Of a stretch of 64,000 bases of DNA, positions 11,043 to 23,545 are shown in pieces. The stretch spans positions 14,131,001 to 14,195,000 of the forward strand of contig NW_025062476.1 of the NCBI RefSeq assembly GCF_000002995.4, given 5' to 3'. Source of the DNA: Brugia malayi (lineage: Eukaryota; Nematoda; Chromadorea; Rhabditida; Onchocercidae). The position numbers and the translations under genes were made by a program. Position 1 is the first letter of the stretch. The number at the start of each line of letters is the position of its first letter. Below the pieces are notes generated by a model that saw only the letters and a program-made list of their open reading frames with translations, did not search any database and was not told the DNA's origin.

Positions 11043-13142
11043 AAAATGACAGAGCAGCAAGGATGCACTGCACGAATGTGATGTATCGTACGCCCTGCAT
11101 CTGCAAATTATTGGTGTTAGCAATTAACCGAGGCGGTAAGGGATGGGAGGGAATATGCGCAATAGGACACTTATGGTCAATTGAAGAAGAAAGTGAAGAG
11201 TGGAGAAGGAGATCTGGATAAATTATCAATGATCGTCTTGGTTAATTCACTGATTCACTCTTCAGGTCCGTTAGTAACTCACTCTGTTACAGAGTAAGGA
11301 GTAAGGGAAGCGATAGATTCAAGTTGATCCTTCCGCTGAGTTAATTCGGGTTGTGAGGGTGCCCGTGGGAGAGTAGAATCAACTTAGACTTTAGGTAAAT
11401 GTTCCAAAGTGAAAATTTTATATAATTTGTCAGAAAAAAGAAGGAAGAAGGATAGTTGGTGATATGACTGCAATCAGTAAAGCAACGAGAAGGAACTTTT
11501 CGGCTCGGTCTTTTTCGTCTCCCAGTGATTGGACCAAGAGAGATCTAACATTCTTAATGTAATAAATAATAAATATTCATTACATTATAACGCCCTGCCA
11601 TACCTTTCTTCCCTGAGCATACAAATGGATTATCAATTGTGAAAGAAGGGAGGAACCGATTATCTGAATAAAATCGTAAAGCTCTCTTTAATTAGTCATA
11701 TCATAACATATCATCTCTTATTAAAATTCCTATTAAATGCTTATTATTGTAGATGAATGAATGAATATCGAAAAATACGCAAATATTATTCGAAAATTTT
11801 TTATAAAGAAAATATTAGATGGGAAAAAATGGAAAATATTCTGTCTTATCCGTTTGAGCCGCGGTAAATTTTAATTAAATGTACGCAAAATACTCCGTTT
11901 TTCTTATTTCTCCTTACCTCATTGACCTCCTCCTCATATATCTCGACGAGACTCATAAGTTAGTAAACAAATAAATTCAAAAAGAAATAATTCACTAGAA
12001 ATGAAATTGTACATTGTTAGTGATACTACAATCGACCGACCGCACATCGTTTCCTTTGCAGACTTCACTTCTTCCTGTTATCGTTTTATAAGAAATAATT
12101 GAGACGACAAAATGGAAGAATTAAAAAGATATTATAGATGCGTGGAATAATTTGATTCACAAAGAATCTATGAAATTTACTCACACAGAATTAGCGAAAA
12201 GTTACTCGGTGATATGATGCAAAATGTATCAAATTTATGCTCCTGCCAACTGATCACGGGCATATGACAGGTGTTGATTAATTGTTATGAAGTGCCGAAC
12301 AATAAAATGTTATCGTCTTGAAATATTCTATATTAATTCGAACTTGCTAAAAAGCCAATTAAAAAGTGTAAAAATTTAAAGCATAAAATTTATTGCAATG
12401 TAGTATATCATAGTTGAAAAATGTGATCATTTATGCAAGAAGAGAAATCGACAAAATTCCCTAATATCCTGAATCATTTTTACCTTTTCACTGTATTGCC
12501 GCTGATCTAGAAAAATTGATCTCGTTGACGGGTCACAGAAAATGAATCATTTTCACATCCTATTTACTTACTGCAAATGAAGCAAGCAGCGAGAGCATTT
12601 TTTTTTTTTTTGCTTTCACCGCATTTAAGACAGTTTTCTCGAATAATAATCTGATAGGTCATTTCTTGTTGAAATGTTGCACACATTATGAAATGAATCA
12701 AAAAATGCCCTGTTCTGGTCATTGTGCTGGTAATATTGTCAAGACCAATTAAATAATGATGACAAGCCACTTTCTTCATTTCCATCTAAAAGTGACCCCT
12801 CATGATGAGAAATCTATAATATGGCAATGAAATCATCGTAAAGGATTACCCTGTTTAGCCTTGCGGAAAGAAACCGGTAAGGAAGGGCGGTGTTGCAATG
12901 TGCTGATTAATAAAAGTATGTGTATCATTTAATTTTATGATAAATTCGACATTTAATTTCTATAAATTTCTGAAAAGTCCTGGATCTATACGATTGGCTT
13001 ACCTACAATTACAATTCACCTTGTTATCTTTAAGTGAATATTTCGCTACAGAATTTTTCATTTTATCTCATTTCTAAAATTGCAAAACGTTAATGTCATT
13101 TGCAATGGTTTAATTATTTACTTCTGAAATTATTCTCTGAAA
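10378..13142. repeat. Segmental duplication A, copy 2
   Basis: Direct repeat of 2702-5447, offset 7676 bp at its left end and 7695 bp at its right end. It carries the expanded GA tract (about 11001-11040). Near-perfect identity, with both edges abrupt, points to a recent event or ongoing homogenisation. Confidence 0.95.
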
Positions 13143-14097
13143 AATTTTTCTTTATTCGTTTCAAATTTCTTTTTTTGACAAATCTCTCACTTCACACAAA
13201 TTGGGTTTTGCTTTTCGAAAAGCACTTAAGCTTTATTCATTTAAGTTCATTTTTTTTTATTTTTCTCTTCATGATGTCGCACAGTAAGCACATCATCGGT
13301 TTCACCTCCGTATTTTCCACCTTCTTCAATATGCAAATTCAAAATTAATGGTAAGAATGGACTCATTTGAAGTTTGCAAACTGAATAAGGTGTGTAAAAT
13401 TATTCCATTATTATTATATTGAGCTACTGATTCAACTTCTTCTTACCACATAATATTTATAATATTAATCTTTCGTATAATAAAGCATTTGTTCTGAATA
13501 AAACTTCAAAAAATGCAAATTGATTATGTTGTTTATGTTTTGAGTATTCAAAAATTATATCCAATAATACATACCTTTCATGCAATAATGATGGTCAATC
13601 AATCAGGAAGGGCAGCTAATTTATTCAGCACAAATAATCATCGTTTGACACTGATGGAGCCAATTTCACTGAACTGTTTCTACTCGAACTTCTATTAAAT
13701 TCAAGGTTCCATTTTTTTCCTTACCTGTAGTGCAGATTGCAGGTAATATAAGCAATTGTTTTGTACCTCATTTTCCACTTCATTTTACATTATTTCCCTT
13801 CCCACTTTCAAGCAATCACTCACTTTTCTTCCTCATCCTTACATACACATCCATTTTCGCAGCGTGAAAAATCGCTCAAAGTATTAAATTTTAATTTAAA
13901 CAAAAAATTTGGTTTATATTAGCTAATCGTACAAATAATTATTTGATTAATGAATAATATACGCATAATTTTTCATTCTGATAATGCCTTGAACATTTTC
14001 AATTATTTCACTTCAATTACTGTTACTGTTATTGTAACAATTCTTCTGTCATTGATATTTTCAATCATTGAGCAATGATAGTTTTCTAAATGAACGT
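13143..14097. other. Upstream flank of the moulting gene
   Basis: AT-rich DNA with short chance frames only. A pair of small inverted sequences is visible (CTGTAGTGCAGATTGCAG near 13726). Nothing is identified as a gene. Confidence 0.4.
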
Positions 14098-14105
14098 TAT
14101 AAAAG
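14098..14105 (+). promoter_or_regulatory. TATA box of the mlt-10-like gene
   Basis: TATAAAAG lies 81 bp upstream of the ATG at 14186, with a pyrimidine-rich ACTCTCCACTTACTTC stretch between. Position and sequence fit a core promoter for a strongly pulsed gene. This is inferred from sequence only. Confidence 0.5.
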
Positions 14106-14185
14106 AAAGATTGAAGTAATCCAGGTGTCACTCTCCACTTACTTCGTACTCAACTTGTCACCAACACACAGGGAGGAGTATCCCG

Positions 14186-17100
14186 ATGTACCACACCATC
14201 ATTCTTCTCCTGGTGCTGCTTCATAAATCGATGTCACCAAGGATTGACCTCGAAGAAGAAGAAGAAACAAGCCGTTTGCTCAGAAAACACTTCTATGATG
14301 GCAACAAAATTGTACTACCACTTTCCAAAAGTGCCACTCTTCAGTTGTTAAATCATTGGGTTCAGCAAGCAGCTAGTGGCTTTATGGCAGCTTTTGCCAG
14401 CAAAAGGTTAATTTGAATTACAACTTTCCGTGTTTTAATTTATCACTTCAGTACTTTCTTGGAAACTTGGTGCTGATCAGGTTATGTTTGTTGATAATTT
14501 ATAACTGTCGATGACATTTGCAACTGGGAATAGGAGATGATCCTGCAAACATTCACAGTAAATCTGTACTGTCAGTAGTTCTGACTTGAAGGATGTCAAA
14601 CTTTTTAACAGTTCACAAATCATTGCAAATTCTAGGATGAAAAGATTTAACACTCGAAATGGCGAACAATTTCATTATTGTTCTCAGGAAGCAAATTCGA
14701 TTACTAAGCATGCAAAATGTGTTGTGGATCTATTGATGCTGGAAAAAACGCAAAGTTTTCCATTTTTTAACTTTGCACAAAGTCTTGAAGGCTTTTTGAG
14801 AATTAGTAGGGCGGATGGTCAAAGTTCATCGGCATATTTTAGAATTATGGCACCTTAGAAATTCTTTTATAGACTGAAGTTTGGAGCTCTGCAAAACAAT
14901 AGTTCAATTCAGTTGAGGTGACAGTGGTGCTTTTGATATCGAATTTTTTGTCTTTCGTTTCAGCCAAAATCCGTAAATCTGGAAATGCAAAACGGAAGTA
15001 CGAAATGCTAAAATACCTTCCGACCTGGAAAATTACACTGCGCAAACCAGATGCCAGAATTGACCGGAATCGGAAATATATGCCGAAGTCCGATTACTGG
15101 ATAGGCAAATTCCGCATATTTCGACATAAACGAGCTGCAGAAACAGCGAAATGGAAAATAAAAAGAGTTAACAAAGATTCATATCGATTGCTAACTGATA
15201 AAGATACAAAGACACCTTTTGGAATGATTATAAATGGGTTGAAAAAAACTCTTCAGAAATTGAAGCGCCAAGAAACTTCTAAACCGTAAGCCTGCAAATT
15301 TCCTGCAAACCTCAGATAACTCTTTCATTTTTGAATCCTCAAACTATTATTGAATGTTGGAATATATCGCAAAATCTATACGAAATTACTTGCCCTAATC
15401 AAATATATCTGCACAGTATCTGAAGTCTCTCTCGAAATGATCTAGGTGATATCTGGTAAACTTCTCACCAATCAGAATGTTTCAGATGGTCGGCAACATT
15501 AGCTGACATACGACATTTAGTTAAGCAAATGAAGGAACGAGAGGAATTATTGAAGATGTTTGGGATTAAAGCCCAAAATAATGTTCGTTTTTCAAATTTT
15601 CTTCATACACAATTGTTGTAAAGAAAATGCAATAATCCCAAAGAATCCTTTCACCCTTTCAGGGTATCAATTTAAGTAACTTTAAAAAAGTATTGATTGA
15701 TCCGAGAAAGGTAAAGATATCACGAGACAATCGAATGCAGTTAGCTGCATCACTTTCAAAACTGCTTCGTGACGCTACGACACTGCTTGCAGTCACAATG
15801 TCAAATCAAAGCATTTCAAATTTGCATAATAAAACAATCCGAATAGCATCACCCAGATTTTTTTCAATTTTGCCAGATGACGACACACAAAATACTGTAC
15901 GTTCTTCATTGCCTATTACACTTCTTTCCACTTTTTTTTGAAAATGTCTATCATTCCTAAATGCAAATTCAAAGTTAAATTTAGTTTTATATTTTCAAGT
16001 TTTTGCGAGTTAATTTTTCATACTCACCGATTGATCCATTCATTACATGTTTACTTGGACTATATATTGACTAGAAAGTTGAGAATTCTGACCCAAGCAG
16101 ATAATCTTCGTCCCGAAGAAGATTTAATTCCGCCTCATGTCAACCATCACCATCTGACCAGTGTGTGTGCCAATTTGAATTTCAATACTGCATTCGCAGA
16201 AATGGTTGCAGGAAGCTTTATTGTAAAGGCTATAATAAATTCTTTGCAAATTTTGATTTGAAATATACTTACAAGTCTAAAATATGAAAATGCTAGGGCA
16301 CTTGAAACTTGTTCTACAATTATTTCAGATGAATTTACTTTCACCATCAATTTTAAGTCTGCATAATGATGGCGGAAGTATGGAGCGCAAACTGAGTATA
16401 TCAGAATTGCTTGGTGCATTCAAATTGATAAATGAACAAGATCAAAATGCACTGCTCGAACTGATCTCCGAAGCTTCTGGACTTACTGAAGCTATACAAC
16501 AAATTCATGTTTGTTTACATATTTCACATTTTTATCAAAATTCCTAACGTCCATCTGCAGATTGAAATTTCAGCTAAAAGCAAACGATATGAAAAGAGAA
16601 AAATACATTTCTGCATTACTTGTATAATATTTGATCAAATCTCATTCAAACATCTAGGTCAATTCAGTTAGATTGTGATGACTAACTCATAACTGGATGA
16701 ATAAACCTACTAAATCCTTAACTGAAAACTTACAAAAGCACTCAATTTCGAACAATAACTTCCACCATGAAAATTCTAACAGGATGGAAATCTGAGCCTA
16801 ATTAAATGAATTCAATCGAGACATAATTAACTAAAACTGATTGAAACACATTTAAATCTTACAAAAAAAAATCGAGATTTTAGAAAAAACTTGAAATGGA
16901 AAATAACAATATGCGCCACGGCAAAGGTATCGATGGACAACCCCTGTATTTCACGAAACAAAACGTCAGCGAGTTGTACGGCAAAATAGAAAGCGATAAA
17001 ATCGATACATTTGAGAAACTCTACAAGACATTAAGCAAACCACAAGTTAATTTTTAATTTAAATAAGCAAAAATTGAGATTTCATTTAAACTAGGTAAGA

Positions 17101-18173
17101 TAAATTCCATAAATTCTTGTGAAAATTTTCACTTTTTAAAATTAACTCATCCCATGTTGTTAAATTACACATTTGCATTCGCTCATTTATGGCATTCTCG
17201 AACTTTTATATTGCAATTCAATTTAAATAATATCAATTTCAGTTATTAAATAAAACATTGCAAGCTTCTTTCAGTTCTGTCTGAGTGCTTCTCGTTTCTA
17301 ACGTCACTTAAATCCGTATTCATATTACGACGCCGCTCTAACGCTGCGACCTCAACAAAGTGAAACAGATTGTTTAATACGTGGAAAATGTTACAGATTG
17401 GAGAAATGAATGCTACTGGTTACGCAGTACTAAGCAAAAGACAGCTAAGACTCATTTATGGTCAGCGATCACCGTATTACCATCCAGTTGCGCTGAAGAG
17501 ACTGTCGAAGTTGCTCGATCAAAATGACGGAATACAGAAATCGCTTGAAAGTGAACTGAAGAAATTAGCAAAATCTGAAAAATTTGGCTTACAAAAAGAA
17601 GAATTACACCGAAGACAAAAGCGCTTCGGTATTTCCCTTTCACCCTTCCTGCTGTCACCATTTATACTAGCATCGGGAGCTCTGTCACAGCCAGTCCTTC
17701 TTTCTCCAGTAATCTTGTCACCTATAGTCTTGAGTCCAGCGATTCTCGGACCCTTCATCCTAAGCCCTTGGATATTCAACCCAGTGATCTTATCACCTCG
17801 AATTCTTGCTCCTTTCATCCTCAGTCCTTTCATTTTCTCTCCTCTAGTGCTATCACCCGTTGCACTACATCCATTCATCCTTTCCCCCGGCATATTCAAT
17901 CCGCTAATTCTATCACCGCTGTCTTTATCACCCTTTATACTTTCACCTCAGGTGGCAACGCCACTGATACTATCACCGATGATACTAAACCCGCTGATAC
18001 TGAATCCAATGGCTTTGTCACCACTCGTTTTCAGTCCCTTCATTCTATCACCACTTGTGTATTCACCTCAATACCTGTTCGCTCTCGTCTTCAGCCCTTA
18101 TCTGCTCTCGCCAATAATTGAAAGCAAATTGATCAATAGCACGGTTATTATGTCACCAAGTATTTTAAGTTAG
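14186..18173 (+). CDS. mlt-10: Moulting cycle MLT-10-like secreted protein
   Basis: Eight exons by hand: 14186-14406, 14636 to about 14817, 14964-15285, 15486-15582, 15663-15896, 16329-16508, 16884-17045 and 17397-18173. The total is about 724 residues with consistent phases; the exon 2 donor is uncertain by a few codons. The N-terminus is a signal peptide (MYHTIILLLVLLHKSMS). The body carries family signatures such as SITKHAKCVVDLLMLEK, ADIRHLVKQMKEREELL, ISRDNRMQLAASLSKLLRDA, LLSPSILSLHNDGGSMERKL, GIDGQPLYFTKQNVSELYGK and NATGYAVLSKRQLRLIYG. The last ~180 residues are a hydrophobic array of LSPxIL-type repeats. A furin-like site RRQKR (17609-17623) sits directly before the repeats. In C. 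elegans mlt-10 is needed for moulting. Whether this is the true orthologue or one of several paralogues is unresolved. Confidence 0.92.
17628..18170 (+). repeat. Coding repeat: LSPxIL-type tandem motif
   Basis: Within the last exon of the moulting gene, short motifs of 5-9 residues built on [LF][SNA]P with aliphatic residues recur more than thirty times. At DNA level they share TCACC/AGTCC-type Ser-Pro codons, so the array can expand or contract in frame. It ends shortly before the stop codon. Confidence 0.9.
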
Positions 18174-18182
18174 CATTCATGG

Positions 18183-18188
18183 AATAAA
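18183..18188 (+). terminator. Polyadenylation signal of the mlt-10-like gene
   Basis: AATAAA lies 9 bp after the stop codon. This is very close, but nematode 3' UTRs are often short. Confidence 0.45.
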
Positions 18189-18849
18189 AATCTCAAAAAT
18201 TCTCTCCATCTCTCTCCCTCAGTCTCTTTCATTCTCTTTCTCTCTTACATATATAATATACATTGTATGGATAACACTTACTGATAATACTGTTTAAGAA
18301 ATTCCAACTGATAAAAAATGTTGAAAAAATGATTTGTTTCCAGCATGGCAAAGATTCTTTTCCTCAGCTCTCTATTCCGAGATGTAGAGAGAAAAGAAGA
18401 AGAGAATAAACTGCTTATCAGTATAATGCTTAAACGAACTGATTAGCCGATCCTTTAAAATGATCAAAAAAGAAAAACATTTGAATTGCTTCTCAGATCA
18501 TTCATGCGACCACTTTTCTTTTGCCTAAAATCCGATCAAGCAATAAACATTTTCTCCAACATATTTATTCATTTCGAACAATTAATCAGTTAATCAACTG
18601 AAGCACTGTGCTAACTTTAATTAAACTAAATACATCTGCTGATAAGGAATTTACTCTAACGATTAACATCCAAAATTCATTTCTCAAATTTATACAAATA
18701 CGAAACATAAGGAAGTTCTGCTTCTTCAATAATAATTAATAATAAAAAGTGAATTAATTGATTTAATCGAATAAAAGTAAATAAACATGTAATTCATTCG
18801 CTTCAATAAAATCAACCTTCCTTCGGATGCTTTTTTCTCTAGCAATGGA

Positions 18850-19272
18850 GTGCTCACAATGACTGCTTCCATTGTCAACACTCACTATTTTCACATTTTC
18901 CCCACTGCATCGCACTGCTACCTCTCACAATCTCTAGTGCCTCTCTCACATTTCAGCAATCTTGCACCAACCCTCCCACCCACTGTGCAAAACTATCTGC
19001 AACAATCTCTAACCTCCACTAGCACACTATCTCACAAACTCACCCGACCTCCTCCCTCTCCTAAAGCCATGCTATTCACCCAATACCAACGCATCGCAAG
19101 CGGCATCTCTTCCACTTCTCACTGCAACGCAACTTCACAAACGCTTCTGCGAGTGTTGCATGTCCCGTGCATGCAACGATTCATGAAATACAGTTTCGCA
19201 AGCTGTCAATACTGGTGCGATGGCTTTCGAGTATGGCTTGTCCGTTCCTGTTCAATTTGTTGTTCTGCATGA
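18850..19272 (+). CDS. Unrecognised 140-codon ORF in a C-rich patch (doubtful)
   Basis: The open frame lies between the moulting gene and the UQCC2-like gene. The protein would be Ser/Thr/Pro-rich, then end in a short Cys-containing segment (SCSICCSA). There is no signal peptide, family motif or conserved splice context. The unusual strand composition is the only strong feature. It could be a lineage-specific exon, a transcribed UTR or a compositional accident. Confidence 0.15.
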   Translation: MLTMTASIVNTHYFHIFPTASHCYLSQSLVPLSHFSNLAPTLPPTVQNYLQQSLTSTSTLSHKLTRPPPSPKAMLFTQYQRIASGISSTSHCNATSQTLLRVLHVPCMQRFMKYSFASCQYWCDGFRVWLVRSCSICCSA

Positions 19273-19489
19273 ACTGAAATTCAATGTTTATAAGTAAATC
19301 TTTGGAAATAATTGTGAACTGCTCACCATGAATCATGGAATTCAGGCTAATTCACTGTAAACTGTAGACAATTACAAATATTCCCATCAAATTGTAGCAG
19401 TAATTTGGCTAGGTTCTGAATAACAATTTTTAGCGGCTGTGATGAAAATGAAGTGTTCTACAAAGTTTTAGATATTCTCGAGATTACTT

Positions 19490-19498
19490 TTATTTCAG
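19490..19498 (+). promoter_or_regulatory. Probable trans-splice acceptor at the UQCC2-like start
   Basis: TTTATTTCAG abuts the ATG with no 5' UTR between. In nematodes such a site directly before the start codon usually receives a spliced leader. The alternative is an ordinary intron in the 5' UTR. Confidence 0.4.
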
Positions 19499-20168
19499 AT
19501 GGCATCGCAATTTTACAAACGCTTCCTTCGATTAGCTTCACGTTGGCCGCAACATCCCGAGAATTTGCAGCCAGCGAATCGAGATGCAGCGGTATTTCTG
19601 AAGAGTGAAATAGAACGAATATTTCGAAAAGAGCAAAATATTTTCCAGGATGAATTTTGCGAAAAGCGATTTAAAAGTATATTTTTCTTCAATTCAGCTA
19701 TTTACCAATAGCTTTGTGCTTCATATTTGCGGTATATGTGGTAGGAATATTTTGAAGACGATTGAAAATGTATTTTGAAAAAAATATACTTTCGATAGAC
19801 ATCGTAATAATGAATCCATTTTTTCTTTTTCATTGTGGAGCGATGCTGGAATGATTTCAGGTTTGGAACAGCTTGTTTCGAATAGTCATTTGGATAACTT
19901 CCCCTGTAATTACAAAGCAGGTGCGCTGGCTTTGTCGCTTAAACAGTTAAGGAGGATAAATTCACCAGAAGGACGTTTTATGTTAGGCCTAGAATTACAA
20001 CCACCTGGAACAGACACAGTTAATAAAGGAATCTTTGCCAGCCTATTCAGTAAAATGAAATTGGCACTATATCGTAAAGGATTTTTGAGGAAGTCATCGA
20101 TTGAATTTTCAGATATTGAGTTAGATATTTCAGCATTACCGAAACCTAAAAGAGAGTCGGCGAGATAA
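19499..20168 (+). CDS. UQCC2: UQCC2-like mitochondrial complex III assembly factor
   Basis: Two exons, 19499-19676 and 19861-20168, give 161 residues. The N-terminus, Met followed by [15 protein letters not shown], matches the start of UQCC2/MNF1 (RYRRFLKL..WP in human). The following [12 protein letters not shown] and SLEQLVSN...[12 protein letters not shown] stretches align with the family core. UQCC2 helps make cytochrome b and assemble the cytochrome bc1 complex in the mitochondrial matrix or nucleoid. The protein is longer than the ~126-residue human one, with a charged C-terminal extension. The ATG directly follows TTATTTCAG, so a spliced-leader acceptor or a 5' UTR intron is likely. 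The call rests on recalled family sequence. Confidence 0.8.
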
Positions 20169-21060
20169 AAAAACTTGAATTGAAAATATTTTACTGCAGC
20201 ACAAAATACCTTTTGTAATTTGATTAGCACTGATCACTACATAGATATTAATTTAAAAGTGCTGTAATGGTAATCCACTTACACTCGTGTTTTCTTCAAA
20301 TTTTTTGTGAAGTGTCATGCTAGAAATAGGAACTGCTACTTTTACAATCTCTTTCAAACGACTTGTAAATTTTCATCTGTAGGAATAGAGAGCTTCTTGC
20401 AAGAGACTAAGTAATTTCTGCATCCGTTATCCATTCGGTCGTTGACCAATGATTTGACCATTGAGTAACAGTTTCTTTTTTTTTTTTTTTTTTACGTTGT
20501 TTTTCGGCATTCTTTCTAATGCAGAAATAATTACTTAGTCCTCAAATGTGGTCAGAGTGCCGAACTTGAAATAGCCTATACTGCAGAGTGATGTTGGTGC
20601 ATTGTTATTTTTGTATTTGTTTTCATAACTTTTTATTATATGTGTAATTTAGAAAGCATATATGAATGTGATTATGGTATTTTAATATTAATGAGAAGGA
20701 CGTCAATATGTTTTAGTATTCCATAATTGATTTTCTCACGCGAATGACGTAATCAGCCGAATCGTGGTCCATTTTTACTGTATTTAGTGACATGTGTAAC
20801 TTAGGTTGTTTAATTGATTATAGTAATCGGTATTACTTTTTATATGTAAATAAAGAATAATAAAATTCTACTTCGTTATGATTTTTATTATGCCAAGTTT
20901 TTTCTTTGCTACTTTTTACGAATAATTTGTAATTTTCTCCTTGCACTTTTTTTTCCGTTTAAACAGTCTTTTTTTCTAGTAGTACTCCCATTTCAGTCAC
21001 CGTTAATCCTATTAATTTTGTTGATTTCAAGTGAAATTGATAAGTGTTCCAAAAGTTATT
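20169..21060. other. Intergenic stretch, UQCC2-like to SAM gene
   Basis: AT-rich, with a T tract near 20475-20493 and AATAAAGAATAATAAAA near 20849. No gene is recognised. The ~0.9-kb gap on the same strand leaves a shared operon possible but unproven. Confidence 0.4.
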
Positions 21061-23545
21061 ATGGCGTCAACTACAGAAGGCTAGTTTTTTGTTTTCTCAA
21101 TTAATAGATCTTGAAAAATTTAATTCAAATTTGCAGTTCTGCTGATCAACAGTGAACTTATTGGTAATCTGTTTTACATCACTTCTATAGCAGTACTTTA
21201 TCTATGACAAGCAGTTTTGCTGGACCAATAATATATATACATATACTTTAGTAGTTTTAATTTTAATAACTAGTAGTGGGTGACATAACTCTTCATCGAG
21301 CACGCTGATAAGACCCCCCAATGCCTTCTTTTGAAAGAGATTTAAAATACTTATATTTATTAAACCATCAACTGATTAAATTCCTTTTGTATGACTTCTT
21401 ACATTACATTCTGCTTTTTTTTCTGTTTCTTAATTGCTGAAATTTTAGTTTTAAAATGGCAACGTTTCTTCATTGCTGCTGGTATCCCTGGTACAGTTGC
21501 ATTAAAGTACTCTAAATCCTTTGCTGACCAGCGAATGCAGTTTACAATGTTAGATGTTCTGGATAAATCGGTGCTGATTGAGCTTGGTATTGTAACAGTT
21601 GGAGATCAGGTGGGATTAGTTGTTGTGATGTATTCTTAAATCTACAATGCTGATTTCACCTCTTTTGATTTATTAGCTTTTGCTTAATTATATGTCAACA
21701 ACAATACTTTGAATTAATTCAAATATGATAATCATTAAATAATTTAATTTCTCTGTTGTATGATTTAGTTTCTCTGAAAACATTTAGATCGCTATTCTGC
21801 AACACATTCGAAAACTAATGTCATCTAAAAAAGAAAGGGTGGACTGCAACTCGTCAGCACTGGAATCGAATAACATATCCGCTGCAAGAGGTTTCTTGTT
21901 TATTGATGATGAAGAGTAGCTGATGACTTAAGGGGGAGTCATATTTGTTGATTTTTTTAAAATTTGGTGAAGAAATCTATTCTTTGTGCAACTAATTTTT
22001 TGAAAAATTTATGATGCTTTGAAATTTCAGAACCGGAAGTGATATCAGCAGCACCAGACCGTGACGACATTTATCACATCCATCTGCCAGTTGGTACAAC
22101 ACCAAAAACTCGAGCTATTCTTCGAAAACACAGCATGCTAAAATCTGCAGGTTAATAATAATGAGAGTTCATATTCTGCACAGATTATAATCATAAGATC
22201 ATTTGCCTAACATCTTTTTTGATGAATTAGATTGCTTGTTGGTGATTGAAGAGATTGGTGTTCATAACCCGCAACTTTTAATCCATCAACTGAACCGAAA
22301 CCAATAAACTTCTAGGAATCATTCAGTAATTCTTGTTTAGGTTTGTTGAAACGTGGTTCCAGTGGGATACGACAGTCAGGGAAGGATATTCTTCCATCAG
22401 CAAAACAGAAGAATGGAGTTCGTCAGAGCAGTACAGCAAACAACAAATACAGTGTTACTAGTGCGGCAGCATCGTCAGGTATGATAGAGCCTTGTTTTAG
22501 CTTTAAATGAAAGATTCATTTCAGTTATATTCTTTCTGCAATGAATTTGCCAAAAAAATTATCTTGATATCTAACAGACGGTCGGATTTAAAAAGTAGAG
22601 ACGAATTAAAACTTTATTTAGGAAGATTATGTGAGAATAAGTTATTTAATACTTGATAATCTTTTTGAATAGCCTAATGGTCATTATTTATTCACTATAT
22701 GGTAACATTATTGAAATCATGCAGCTAATAACCTTGAAGAGCAGATAATGCAATAGATTTTCAGCTACAGTATCGTGTGAATTTTAGAAGTGTCTTCTAC
22801 AACGGATGAATTTTATGATCGTTTGGGTGTTAAAGGTCTTGTGTCCGACCAGCTGGATACACGAAAATATTCTGGGTAATATTTAAGTACATTTTAAAAC
22901 AGTTTAAATATTTTGAGGAGGAATTATAATTGCCTATTAATATCCGACATGCTTTTTTTCTTTGTGATTTAGATAACCGTTCGTCAGATTTAATGTGGTA
23001 GTTTTAAATTGCATCACCTTTCAGAAGTATTCGAACAAATGCTTCATCATCAACAAGCTTATTTGAACGTGCCATCAATGAAAGTGCAGTGAACCATATT
23101 TCAGAACCAGTATTTCGAGTTAGAATCAGTGGAATGGAGGCGTGGAAGTCTTGCGACAAAATAAATAATCCAGTCAAGATTTCAGTATTTTGAAATTTAT
23201 TTTATACTAAAAATGGTCCACAACTAGTTTTACAAATATTGAGTTTCTTTCAAAATTTCACAATAAATCGTAACTTTTCTGAGGTAGTTGTAATATTCTT
23301 TTATGACAATGGTGATGCCAACTTTTGGGCTATTGTAATTTGAGCCATGGATGCTAATGCATCATTTATATCTAAACCATTCTTCTATCAAGCATAATTT
23401 CTAGATTCGGTCAAAGTTCACCGGAGCAATAAGGAAACAGAGGTTACAAGGTGCTGCATCCGTAAAGAATACAGCGCTCTCCGTTGCTAACACGAGACGG
23501 ATTGTTGGTCGGGGCAGACCATCTGTTTTTTATCGTCTGAGTTGA
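21061..23545 (+). CDS. C19orf47: SAM-domain protein, C19orf47 homologue
   Basis: Nine exons: 21061-21079, 21137-21163 (27-bp microexon), 21449-21609, 21788-21890, 22031-22150, 22341-22478, 22788-22875, 23025-23172 and 23405-23545. They give 314 residues and all phases agree. The SAM domain (about residues 16-80) includes LKWQRFFIAAGIPGTVALKY, QFTMLDVLDKSVLIELGI and VGDQ-IAILQHIRKL, closely following human C19orf47. Downstream, HIHLPVGTTPKTRAIL corresponds to the conserved NMPKGTTPRTRKIL segment and FYDRLGV to the VFDRLG motif. The molecular function of the family is not established as far as I know; SAM domains usually mediate oligomerisation or partner binding. Exon 1 would need a GC donor (GAAG|GCTAGT), so the extreme N-terminus is uncertain. 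Confidence 0.82.

Larger units (their letters stand above)
18189..19498. other. Intergenic stretch with one odd C-rich ORF
   Basis: Pyrimidine-rich microsatellite at about 18205-18246, then AT-rich DNA. From about 18850 the plus strand becomes strikingly C-rich for some 400 bp. This lifts one frame (18850-19272) open for 140 codons, with Ser, Thr, Pro and several late Cys residues. I do not recognise the translation, and composition alone may explain its length. Confidence 0.35.

Noticed and set aside
17519..17899. 126-codon minus-strand frame and the 117-codon plus-strand frame at 17768-18121
   Set aside because: Shadows of the repetitive last exon of the MLT-10-like gene.
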